NCBI GenBank assembly: GCA_031552535.1
Contig: JAVBMJ010000041.1
Span: 13,715 to 77,714, forward strand
Source: JAVBMJ01 sp031552535
Lineage (GTDB): Bacteria; Bacteroidota; Bacteroidia; Bacteroidales; Rikenellaceae
Length of the DNA: 64,000 bases
Reading direction: 5' to 3'
Within the stretch, counting starts at the first letter, position 1, and the number at the start of each line of letters is the position of its first letter. A model generated the notes under the pieces. It had not been told where the DNA came from. It saw nothing but the letters and a program-made list of their open reading frames with translations, and searched no databases. The position numbers were made by a program, and so were the translations under genes. Below are positions 27,351 through 34,838 of the stretch, piece after piece.

Positions 27351-28866
27351 AAAGACCGCGATTATCATCGGTGCGGGGCCGGCAGGCTTAACCGCCGCCT
27401 ATGAGCTGCTCACGCGCAGCGATATCAAACCTATTGTGATCGAGCGGGAAGACCTCGTGGGCGGTATCGCGCGTACCGTCAATCACAACGGCAACCGCAT
27501 AGACCTGGGTGGCCACCGTTATTTTTCCAAGTCGGACCGGGTGATGGATTGGTGGCGCAAGATGATGCCTGTTGAGGGCGAAGGCGCGGATTCCGCCGGA
27601 TGCGGGGACAACGTGCTGCTGACCCGCAACCGGATGTCGAGGATCTACTTCCTGCGCCGCTTCTTCGTGTACCCGATCAGCCTTTCCGTGCAGACGATCC
27701 GCAACCTCGGTTTTGCGCGGATGATCAGGATCGGGTTCAGCTATATGCGCGTGAAATTTTTCCCGATCCGCGAGGAGCGTTCGCTTGAGGATTTTTATAT
27801 CAACCGGTTCGGAAGGGAGCTGTATAAGACTTTCTTCAAGGATTACACCCATAAACTATGGGGCGTGGAATGCTCTGCGATCAGTCCGGACTGGGGCAGT
27901 CAACGGGTTAAAGGAATATCCATCACCACGGCCCTCAAGCACATGATACGTCAGGCGATCGGCCGCAAACAGACGGATATCGGCCAGAAAGATACCGAAA
28001 CTTCGCTGATCGACAGATTCCTTTATCCCAAATTGGGGGCCGGCCAGATGTGGGAATGTACGGCCGCCAGAATCGAGGCGATGGGCGGGGAAATCCGTCT
28101 TGGTAGCCGGGTCGTGGCCCTGCACGTCGAAGGATCGCGGATCACAGGAGTCACCGTAAGGGATGCCGGGGGACGCGAGTGCCTCGTGGAAGGGGATTAT
28201 TGCATTTCGACGATGCCCGTCCGGGAACTGCTGGAGTCGATCCGCTGCGACGTTCCCGAAGAGGTTAAGCGCGTGGCGTCGGGGCTCGTATACCGCGATT
28301 TTATGACGGCGGCAATGCTTCTGCGGCGTATGAAAGTCACCTCCCCGGATGGCAGGTTGTTCCCCCCGGACACATGGATCTATATCCAGGAAGGCGATGT
28401 CAATGTCGGTCGCATCCAGATCTTCAACAACTGGAGTCCGTATATGGTGCATGAGCCGGGTACGGTCTGGATCGGGACGGAATATTTCGTCAATGAAGGC
28501 GACGAATTCTGGACGATGGATGACCAAGATTTCATTGCATTGGCGGTACGCGAGCTGGAACAGATAGGGTTGATCGACAAGGCCGACCTGCTCGATGCCA
28601 AAGTGGTGAGGCTCGAAAAAGCATACCCGGCATATTTCGGCAGTTATCCCGGCTTCAGCCATATACGCGATTGGACGGACAATTTCGAGAATCTTTTCCT
28701 CGCCGGCCGCAACGGTATGCACCGCTACAATAATCTCGACCACTCCATGCTTACAGGGATGGCCGCCGTGGAAAATATACTCTCCGGTGTAACAGATAAA
28801 AACAATATCTGGGAAATCAATTCGGAACAGGAGTATCTCGAAAGCAAATATGTCGAGGGCAGTTAA
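27331..28866 (+). CDS. NAD(P)/FAD-dependent oxidoreductase (amine oxidase/protoporphyrinogen oxidase-like)
   Basis: 511 residues. FAD-binding GAGPAGLTAAYELL lies near residues 14-27, and the C-terminal FAD segment is LAGRNGMHRYNNLDHSMLTGMAAVENIL. The middle part resembles UDP-galactopyranose mutase and related flavoproteins (RYFSKSDRVMDWW, YTHKLWG). It overlaps the gtrA-like gene, so a role in making or modifying the sugar handled by GT-C and GtrA is more likely than haem synthesis. The reaction is not known. Confidence 0.82.
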   Translation: MGKTTDKKTAIIIGAGPAGLTAAYELLTRSDIKPIVIEREDLVGGIARTVNHNGNRIDLGGHRYFSKSDRVMDWWRKMMPVEGEGADSAGCGDNVLLTRNRMSRIYFLRRFFVYPISLSVQTIRNLGFARMIRIGFSYMRVKFFPIREERSLEDFYINRFGRELYKTFFKDYTHKLWGVECSAISPDWGSQRVKGISITTALKHMIRQAIGRKQTDIGQKDTETSLIDRFLYPKLGAGQMWECTAARIEAMGGEIRLGSRVVALHVEGSRITGVTVRDAGGRECLVEGDYCISTMPVRELLESIRCDVPEEVKRVASGLVYRDFMTAAMLLRRMKVTSPDGRLFPPDTWIYIQEGDVNVGRIQIFNNWSPYMVHEPGTVWIGTEYFVNEGDEFWTMDDQDFIALAVRELEQIGLIDKADLLDAKVVRLEKAYPAYFGSYPGFSHIRDWTDNFENLFLAGRNGMHRYNNLDHSMLTGMAAVENILSGVTDKNNIWEINSEQEYLESKYVEGS

Positions 28867-28880
28867 GACGTTGTTTCTAA

Positions 28881-29076
28881 GAGTCTGCCTAAAAATATGG
28901 TGAAAGCCGTTAGGCAAGACGAAAACTTGTTTTCAGGCTTGCCCGAGGCGCATCCCATTATTATGCAAACTATTTGTCGTTTCTTTTTGGTCTTTTTTCG
29001 ACGAAAATTACGTTACATAGTAACCTATACTACTCTATTTTCACCTAAAATAGCCCTGAAAATAATTCGCTATTTC
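28881..29076. mobile_element. Truncated longer copy of the IS5-type miniature element
   Basis: Starts with GAGTCTGCCTAAAAATATGG after TAA. It shares an internal stretch (CGTTTCTTTTTGG, then CATAGTA, then CCCTGAAAATAATTCGC) with the element at 51857-52177. The right terminal repeat is missing. The remaining part of 28867-29097 holds nothing else. Confidence 0.6.
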
Positions 29077-29097
29077 TGAACCTAATATAATAAGAAT

Positions 29098-29122
29098 TAA
29101 AAAAACCGCTGATTATCAGCGG
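29098..29122 (-). terminator. Terminator of tRNA-Gln
   Basis: On the minus strand CCGCTGATAATCAGCGG is followed by at least seven T. It lies 9 bases after the 3' end of the tRNA. Confidence 0.75.
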
Positions 29123-29130
29123 CTAATCTG

Positions 29131-29201
29131 TTGACCCACAAGGATTCGAACCTTGAACGACAGAACCAAAATCTGCTGTGTTACCATTACACCATGGGTC
29201 A
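29131..29201 (-). tRNA. tRNA-Gln (UUG)
   Basis: 71 bases on the minus strand. The acceptor stem is TGACCCA/TGGGTCA with discriminator A and no encoded CCA. The anticodon loop is TTTTGGT with anticodon TTG, and the T-arm is CAAGGTTCGAATCCTTG. Promoter box and terminator flank it closely, so it is a single-gene transcript. The 409 bases after its promoter side (29202-29610) hold that promoter, one short palindromic element and otherwise nothing I recognise. Confidence 0.95.
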
Positions 29202-29222
29202 ATCCGGAATATTAAAGCGGTG

Positions 29223-29230
29223 CAAAGATA
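29223..29230 (-). promoter_or_regulatory. Promoter of tRNA-Gln
   Basis: TATCTTTG on the minus strand fits TAnnTTTG, and TTG at 29249-29251 lies 18 bases upstream as a -33 element. The tRNA begins 22 bases downstream. Confidence 0.75.
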
Positions 29231-29553
29231 AAGTTTTTTTCTCTGATTCAAAAAGAGAGAACAAAATAATCGGGTAGGGTTGTTGCATATTTTGCCTGGA
29301 GCGAACAGTTTCTAAATAAAACGATAGTATCCGAAACCTGGTTCAACGAATACCGGTGTTTGCATTTGTCTTTGATTATTCATAAAATTGTGCAACACTG
29401 GTTCTCGGTCGGATTATTCGGATAATTCTTTTGCGGGTCCCGGAGATAGCTATGAAGAAACGTTGGTAGTTAATTAAAGGGGTCTAATGTTATAGCATAA
29501 CAATGCCCTGCTTATCGGCCGGTCAACAGGATATTATTTGTGGCATTCTCTAA

Positions 29554-29592
29554 GAAACTGTTTAAATTTCCCATAGGAAATCAGACAGACCC
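29554..29592. mobile_element. 39-bp palindromic miniature element
   Basis: GAAACTGTTTAAATTTC and the reverse complement of GAAATCAGACAGACCC form imperfect inverted repeats around a short centre. Flanks are TAA and TCA. The element ends 18 bases before the start of the glycosylase gene. Confidence 0.6.
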
Positions 29593-29610
29593 TCAAACCC
29601 GAAGTTTGGC

Positions 29611-30165
29611 GTGAAAAATATTACCATCTATTCTACACCACCGTTAGCGGACAGGGAAGATATAAGCCATGAGCATATAAAACACTCTTTTCCGCCTGTG
29701 TCGGACGTGAATATACGCCTGCTGATCCTCGGTTCGTTGCCTGGTGACGAATCGCTGAGGATGGGGCGTTATTACGCCCATCCGCGGAATCGTTTCTGGA
29801 GAGTAATGGCTGCCGCAACTGACCGGCCTCTGCCTGCGGATTATGAGGGGTGCAAAGCTATTTTGTCCGGGGCCGGACTTGGCCTGTGGGATGTGGCTCA
29901 CACGGCTTCGCGTCGCGGAAGTCTCGACAGCGCTATCGGCAATGTCACTCCCAACGACATCGAGGGATTCATTTCATCTAATCCGGAACTTAGGGTTATC
30001 TGCTTCAATGGCCGCAAGGCCGAGGCCCTGTATGACAGATTTTTCACCAGGCGCGAAGGTATCACATACATATCGCTGCCGAGCACAAGTCCGGCTAACG
30101 CCGGGATCAGTTTCGAAGTCCTTTGCGACAGGTGGAAGCAAGCTCTCCGGGCGGATTCACGCTAA
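29611..30165 (+). CDS. DNA-deoxyinosine glycosylase (UDG family 6/HDG)
   Basis: 184 residues. The start is a GTG; no ATG is available before the conserved HSFPPV segment. The HDG signature is clear: LILGSLPGDESLR, YYAHPRNRFWRVM, LGLWDV and a C-terminal SLPSTSPANA. Members remove hypoxanthine, and in part xanthine and uracil, from damaged DNA. The TAA stop (30163-30165) coincides with the left target copy of a mobile element, so the insertion lies exactly at the gene end without changing the protein. Confidence 0.88.
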   Translation: MKNITIYSTPPLADREDISHEHIKHSFPPVSDVNIRLLILGSLPGDESLRMGRYYAHPRNRFWRVMAAATDRPLPADYEGCKAILSGAGLGLWDVAHTASRRGSLDSAIGNVTPNDIEGFISSNPELRVICFNGRKAEALYDRFFTRREGITYISLPSTSPANAGISFEVLCDRWKQALRADSR

Positions 30166-30368
30166 AAGTCTGTCTGAATTTTCTAAGGAGTATTAGGGCG
30201 TGTTAGCATAAACCCGCACGTTCGTTTTCCTGTCGGTTTTGGGTTCTACCGCATTAAATTTTATCCCTAATGGAACCCTATTGCCTCAAGAATTTTACTT
30301 GTATAACACAAAACCGCCTTACAGAACCCAAACATACGGCTTTATGTTGACACGCCCTATACAGATTC
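30166..30368. mobile_element. IS5-type miniature element, TAA duplication, split by a second element
   Basis: Left end AAGTCTGTCTGAATTTTC and right end ATACAGATTC are inverted repeats, flanked by TAA at 30163-30165 and TAA at 30369-30371. Its middle is interrupted at a TA by the element 30196-30357. Without the insert it would be about 40 bases long. The left TAA is also the stop codon of the preceding gene. Confidence 0.65.
30196..30357. mobile_element. 162-bp TA-targeting miniature element (GGGCGTGTTAGCATAAA ends), nested
   Basis: Terminal inverted repeats are GGGCGTGTTAGCATAAA and CTTTATGTTGACACGCCC, flanked by TA on each side (30194-30195 and 30358-30359). It sits inside the palindromic element 30166-30368. 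It has no substantial ORF. A 159-bp relative is nested in the same way at 52008-52166. Confidence 0.75.
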
Positions 30369-30374
30369 TAACCC

Positions 30375-33113
30375 TCAAACCTGCTTGTTTGTGGCTGTCA
30401 CAGTCCTGCACACTTCGGAGATCGCTTCGCCGAGGCCTATGCGATAGCCGGACGAGATAAAGAACACACGGCCAAACGAATCGGCTACCATAACCAATGG
30501 AAGGTCGGACTCGAAATCGGGGCGTTCGTTCAACACCGAAAGTTCACGTAAAACAGCCCCGTCGCGGTCATAGCCATAATTCATATTCGCCGGCAGTCCT
30601 TTAAATCCCGAGCGGATAAACGCCTGCAATGAAGCCTCATCCCGCAGCAAACATACTATGGGCAACCGGCTATGGTCTATCGCAGACGAGTTCGCCGTAA
30701 GTTCCTCTATCAGGTGGCGACTGGGTTCTTTCGCCGCATCGATAACAAGCAATACGAAAAATCCGCGGCCTGTAGTTTGCAGCACCGACACCGGGCCCTT
30801 TCCGTTATGCGGCATGTATTGCGCTTCGGGATTCATGCTCCCTATCATGGCCAATTCATGTGATGCGTCGTCGAAATGAAGTTCCGCACCGGTTGTTTTG
30901 CCACCGGCCACACTATAATGCGCCACACGGGCCAATACCGAACCGTCCCATAAACGGCGGCCGCTTATAATCCGGTAATCCCCCGGCGGTACTTCGAACA
31001 CTTTTTCGCGCGAGGTCGCAGTTCCCGCGAGGTCTCCCCGCCCATTGTCGAGACCGAGAGTGTGATACGCACCGTCCCGCCAGCGTCCTATCGTGTAATT
31101 GTACTCATATTTAGGCGTGACAACTCCTTCGCCGCCGGAGTACCTGACCGCCAACCTGCCGGCGGCAGGTGCGGCAGACTCATTGCCGTCTGCATATACC
31201 GGTTGCCACCGGCCGGATACAAAAGCCTCGAAACATCCCGTCACAGGGTCGATCCGGGCCGGCACACCCACCGAACGCAACATAGCCACCCCGAATATGG
31301 CTCTCGAATGGGGATCGGCATACTGGCATGCGATGGTGGCTACCGGACTCTGGGCAAATCCGCGGGGGTTGTATCCACCCACCTCTTTTATTGTCGCCAG
31401 ATGCGACCTCACTTTAGCTAATATGTCAGCCTCGCCGGTGCCGGCAGTCAGCATTGCACGCCGCATTACAACACGCCAGGGGGTTATCAGCTCATTGGCC
31501 ACTCGCGGCTGCAACACGTAGTCCCTGTGCAAAGGAGTGTCCTTATAGCGTCCCTCAAGCCGCACCACTCCGCCCAGATGGTCATACAGCGACTCCAGTG
31601 ATATCTCCTGCAAATCCTTTGGCGACAGTGTTTCCAAAAGATCAAATGCCAGTTTGCGATGCTCCACGGGGGTGGTACGCAGAAATTTTTCAATTACCGG
31701 TCCATTCGACAGCGATTCCATCAACAACGGCACCGTGCGTGCCGTGTCGAGTCCGAGTCCGGCGGCAAGTTCCACGGCACGGCCCCTGTCAGCGAACCGG
31801 AACGATGCTATACGGGATGTGCGGATCGAATCCTCACAGCGCAACCGCGATAAATGCTCTTCCGGGTCGGGCGCTCTGAGTGCCGCCCGGCTTTCCGGCG
31901 GCGGGACCAGCCGATAAGATATGGTAGCAGTGTCGCGCCCGGCGGCAAGAGTAAGCCTGAGGGTGTCGGATCGGGCTACATTAAAAGACGCTATGGCAGT
32001 AGAGTCTCCTCTGGAGGCGGCAACTACCAGTGTTCCATAACCGGTGGTAAGCGATGCCCGTCCCCGGACATCGGTAGTTTTTACGGCAATGGGATAAAAT
32101 TCGGCATAATTATAGAGCCCGAACTCTACCGGAACTCCCTCCACAACATTCCCGGCTTCGTCCGAGACTACCACCACCGCCTGCTTCGCCTGGGCGTAAG
32201 CCGGCAGGACATTGATCAGGGTATAACATTCGTTGCGGTCCAATATCTCTTCCGGTCCGTCGTAACGGCCGAATACCCAGGTGTTGGCAGCCATGGCCCT
32301 GCGGACAGAAGAACTGAACCAAGCCATATCGAGTTGCGGCTCCGGTTCACAAGCGCCCATATAGTGCCACCGGCCGTCGATCCACACCTCCACCCAGGCG
32401 TGGTTATCGTCGGTATGGGCCCAGCGAGGGGTGTATACCTGCCGGGCCGGAATCCCTACCGCCCTCAATGCCGCCACGGTAAACACCGACTCCTCGCCGC
32501 AACGGCCATAGGCCCTTGCAACGACAGCCAAAGGTCCCGAAGTACGCTGATCGGTGGGAGCGTAAACGACCTGCTCATGACACCAGTGGTTGACTTCCAG
32601 GGCCGCATCGCCCATCGACAATCCTTTCAGTCTCGGCATTAATTCCCGCATGAACACCCTGCGGCACGTATCCATATCTTCGTTGTTGACCCTCGAAGGA
32701 AGCACGAAATGGCGGAACAACCCGTCGGGGACCTTCCTTCCCCATGGGAAAGAGCGCCGGGCTTCGAATGCAGCCCGTATCTGGTCGAGGAAAAATTCGG
32801 GCATGTACGTCGCCATGTCGCTCGAAGGCATGTAGGCGTAGAGAAATGTCAATGCCTCTATTTCCAACTGCGTCGGGGGCTGTTGTCCGATCAGACCGGC
32901 AAATACCGGTTCAAACAACTCGCCGGCACTCCGGACCGTGTCGCCAAGAAACAACTGCGTGTCTGCAAAAAATGCACGTTTCGCAGCAAAATCACGTCCG
33001 GTCTGCTCACGTAGCGTCTCGTCGGCGATAAAATGGGGATTATCCCGCCTGCCGCACGATGACAAAACGGCGAGCAGGAATATCCATAGGCATATAGTTT
33101 CTTTTCTGGTCAT
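30375..33113 (-). CDS. Large transglutaminase-like lipoprotein
   Basis: 912 residues from the ATG at 33113 (MTRKETICLW), chosen because an AGAGA stretch lies just upstream and the signal peptide is then of normal length; ATGs at 33128 and 33119 are also in frame. SPII signal with LAVLSSC. The transglutaminase core is YGRCGEES (Cys about 205), then DDNHAWVEVWID and the acidic residue in GACEPEP. A second, more divergent region of the same kind (residues about 530-680, GVPARIDPVTGCFEAFVSGRW) follows. Related proteins in gut Bacteroidota are of unknown substrate; proteolysis or peptide cross-linking at the surface is possible. A 24-bp palindrome lies just upstream of the start. Confidence 0.8.
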   Translation of the reverse strand: MTRKETICLWIFLLAVLSSCGRRDNPHFIADETLREQTGRDFAAKRAFFADTQLFLGDTVRSAGELFEPVFAGLIGQQPPTQLEIEALTFLYAYMPSSDMATYMPEFFLDQIRAAFEARRSFPWGRKVPDGLFRHFVLPSRVNNEDMDTCRRVFMRELMPRLKGLSMGDAALEVNHWCHEQVVYAPTDQRTSGPLAVVARAYGRCGEESVFTVAALRAVGIPARQVYTPRWAHTDDNHAWVEVWIDGRWHYMGACEPEPQLDMAWFSSSVRRAMAANTWVFGRYDGPEEILDRNECYTLINVLPAYAQAKQAVVVVSDEAGNVVEGVPVEFGLYNYAEFYPIAVKTTDVRGRASLTTGYGTLVVAASRGDSTAIASFNVARSDTLRLTLAAGRDTATISYRLVPPPESRAALRAPDPEEHLSRLRCEDSIRTSRIASFRFADRGRAVELAAGLGLDTARTVPLLMESLSNGPVIEKFLRTTPVEHRKLAFDLLETLSPKDLQEISLESLYDHLGGVVRLEGRYKDTPLHRDYVLQPRVANELITPWRVVMRRAMLTAGTGEADILAKVRSHLATIKEVGGYNPRGFAQSPVATIACQYADPHSRAIFGVAMLRSVGVPARIDPVTGCFEAFVSGRWQPVYADGNESAAPAAGRLAVRYSGGEGVVTPKYEYNYTIGRWRDGAYHTLGLDNGRGDLAGTATSREKVFEVPPGDYRIISGRRLWDGSVLARVAHYSVAGGKTTGAELHFDDASHELAMIGSMNPEAQYMPHNGKGPVSVLQTTGRGFFVLLVIDAAKEPSRHLIEELTANSSAIDHSRLPIVCLLRDEASLQAFIRSGFKGLPANMNYGYDRDGAVLRELSVLNERPDFESDLPLVMVADSFGRVFFISSGYRIGLGEAISEVCRTVTATNKQV

Positions 33114-33131
33114 TGTCATTTCTCTCATGTT

Positions 33132-33155
33132 TTAAGGCGTGTCGACACGCCTTAA
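33132..33155. repeat. Perfect 24-bp palindrome next to a start codon
   Basis: TTAAGGCGTGTC followed by its exact reverse complement GACACGCCTTAA. It lies 4 bases upstream of the first possible start codon (33128) of the transglutaminase-like gene and 19 upstream of the preferred one. It may be an operator or a decayed end of the GGGCGTGTTAGC element family, since GGCGTGT is shared and a diverged right end lies near 33270-33289. Confidence 0.65.
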
Positions 33156-33185
33156 GAATCCATCTAATTCCTTATGCAAATACCC

Positions 33186-33219
33186 CGGCATAGCTTTCAT
33201 GGATTCGAAAGCTATGCCG
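33186..33219. repeat. Perfect 13-bp hairpin downstream of the fucosidase gene
   Basis: CGGCATAGCTTTC and GAAAGCTATGCCG pair around ATGGATTC. On the minus strand it lies about 70 bases after the fucosidase stop and could end or protect that transcript, although no T-run follows. Confidence 0.55.
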
Positions 33220-33288
33220 AGGCGTAACTGTCCTCTTCCCAGGAGAATCAGGCAGTCTTCAAGGCGTTAGCGTTTATGCCAGCACACC

Positions 33289-34584
33289 CTAAAACTCCAG
33301 TTCGACAACGTAGTCTATGTCGGTGGGTGCGGCGGGGAATTTCAACAGAACACCATCTTTATCCTGTGTGAACTTCACCTGGGACTTATCCTTGAAGAGA
33401 GTGGCTTTCTTCACTTTTTTATCTGCGATTGGCAAATAGAGTGCCGCGTCGTCGAGTTTGAGGATGTGCACATAAAGCTTGTTGCCTTTCGATGTGGTGA
33501 CGCCCCACTCGTGGGGTTTTACAATCCCTGACCTGGTACCGTAAATCGTTTCGCCGTATTGGCGCATCCACACCCCCACATCTTTCATCCTCTGCAAAGA
33601 TGTCGCCGGAATCTCTCCATTAGGCTGCGGCCCCACATTCAGCAACAGGTTGGCGTTATTGCCAGCCGCTTTTACCAGATAATGTATGATATCCTTGTGG
33701 CTCCTGTAATTATTGTCAAGTAACCGATAGCCCCACGAGCCATTCATTGTTTCGCATGTCTCCAGGGGCAGCGAACTTATCTCCGAATCGGCCGAGTGAC
33801 CGGCGGTGTTCTGTCCCGGAAGGTCGCGTTCGAACATCTGGAAATCTTCACCCCCGAATGGTTTTATATGATGGTTGTTGCCGACAAGACATCCCGGCTG
33901 CAGGCGGTGTATGAGTGCATACTGGGACTCCAGTTGCCATACTTCCGGGATGGGTTTATCCCAATACCCGTCGAACCAGATGACGTTCAACGGTCCGTAA
34001 CCGGTCAATAATTCCGTGAGTTGGGCGTCCATGAATTTACGGTAATCGCTCCACTCGCCACCTCCCTTACGGCCGGTTTCGTGCCCCGTGCGGCCCAGCG
34101 GCCAGTAATCATCGCGCGACCAGTCGAGGTGCGAGTAATAGAACCCCAATTTTATACCCTGCTTATGGCATTCGTCGGCCAGTTCCTTGAGTATGTCTCG
34201 TTTGAATGGTGTCGCCTTTACTATATTGTAATCCGACTGCCGGGTATCCCACATCGAGAAGCCGTCGTGGTGGCGCGAAGTGATCGTGATATACTTCATT
34301 CCGCAATCTTTTACCGCGGCAACCCACGCCGCCGCGTCGAACTTCGACGGATAGAAACCCGAGGCCAATTTGGAATACTCCTCATTGCTCATCTTTCTGG
34401 AGTGCAATATCCACTCCCCGTCGGCGAGCATGCTGTAGATACCCCAATGGATAAATAATCCGAACTTGTCGTCCTGGAACGCTTCGCGGTTTTTAAGATT
34501 TTCTTCCGTAGGCACATACGGGCTTTGAGCGATAGCACTTAAGGTGAACGTTGCTGCAGCTATCAATACCAGCAGTTGTTTCAT
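33289..34584 (-). CDS. Alpha-L-fucosidase, GH29, secreted
   Basis: 431 residues from the ATG at 34584 (MKQLLVLIAAATFTLSAIAQ), which gives a clean Sec signal peptide. Upstream in-frame ATGs add a non-signal tail. GH29 motifs are FGLFIHWGIYS, TSRHHDGFSMWD and NVIWFDGYW with nucleophile Asp205. The general acid is less conserved and was not assigned. It removes alpha-linked fucose from host mucin or milk glycans in the periplasm. It is transcribed away from the hybrid histidine kinase gene, which could be its regulator. Confidence 0.93.
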   Translation of the reverse strand: MKQLLVLIAAATFTLSAIAQSPYVPTEENLKNREAFQDDKFGLFIHWGIYSMLADGEWILHSRKMSNEEYSKLASGFYPSKFDAAAWVAAVKDCGMKYITITSRHHDGFSMWDTRQSDYNIVKATPFKRDILKELADECHKQGIKLGFYYSHLDWSRDDYWPLGRTGHETGRKGGGEWSDYRKFMDAQLTELLTGYGPLNVIWFDGYWDKPIPEVWQLESQYALIHRLQPGCLVGNNHHIKPFGGEDFQMFERDLPGQNTAGHSADSEISSLPLETCETMNGSWGYRLLDNNYRSHKDIIHYLVKAAGNNANLLLNVGPQPNGEIPATSLQRMKDVGVWMRQYGETIYGTRSGIVKPHEWGVTTSKGNKLYVHILKLDDAALYLPIADKKVKKATLFKDKSQVKFTQDKDGVLLKFPAAPTDIDYVVELEF

Positions 34585-34659
34585 GATCTGAAGCATTTTT
34601 AAAATCAGGTTAAAGTGATAAATTCCATCCCGGCCGCATGGCAAGGAGTACATCAATGA

Positions 34660-34667
34660 CAAATTTA
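34660..34667 (-). promoter_or_regulatory. Promoter of the fucosidase gene
   Basis: TAAATTTG on the minus strand matches TAnnTTTG; an identical octamer lies 10 bases further upstream at 34670-34677. The leader would be about 70 bases. Confidence 0.5.
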
Positions 34668-34794
34668 ATCAAATTTATCCAGAATATGTATAAATTTCCT
34701 ATTGAAAGCATATTATTATATGAAGTCCAAATAAGAAAATCAGGCAGACTATTATACTTTTTACCTTATCGGAGCATTTTTTGTTTTTTTTGCT

Positions 34795-34802
34795 TACATT
34801 TG
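34795..34802 (+). promoter_or_regulatory. Promoter of the hybrid histidine kinase gene
   Basis: TACATTTG matches TAnnTTTG and lies 37 bases before the ATG at 34839. This favours that start over an upstream in-frame ATG at 34638, which would lie ahead of the promoter. Confidence 0.6.
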
Positions 34803-34838
34803 TCTTTATTGCTCAGTATTCGATTAAAACACTGTAGT

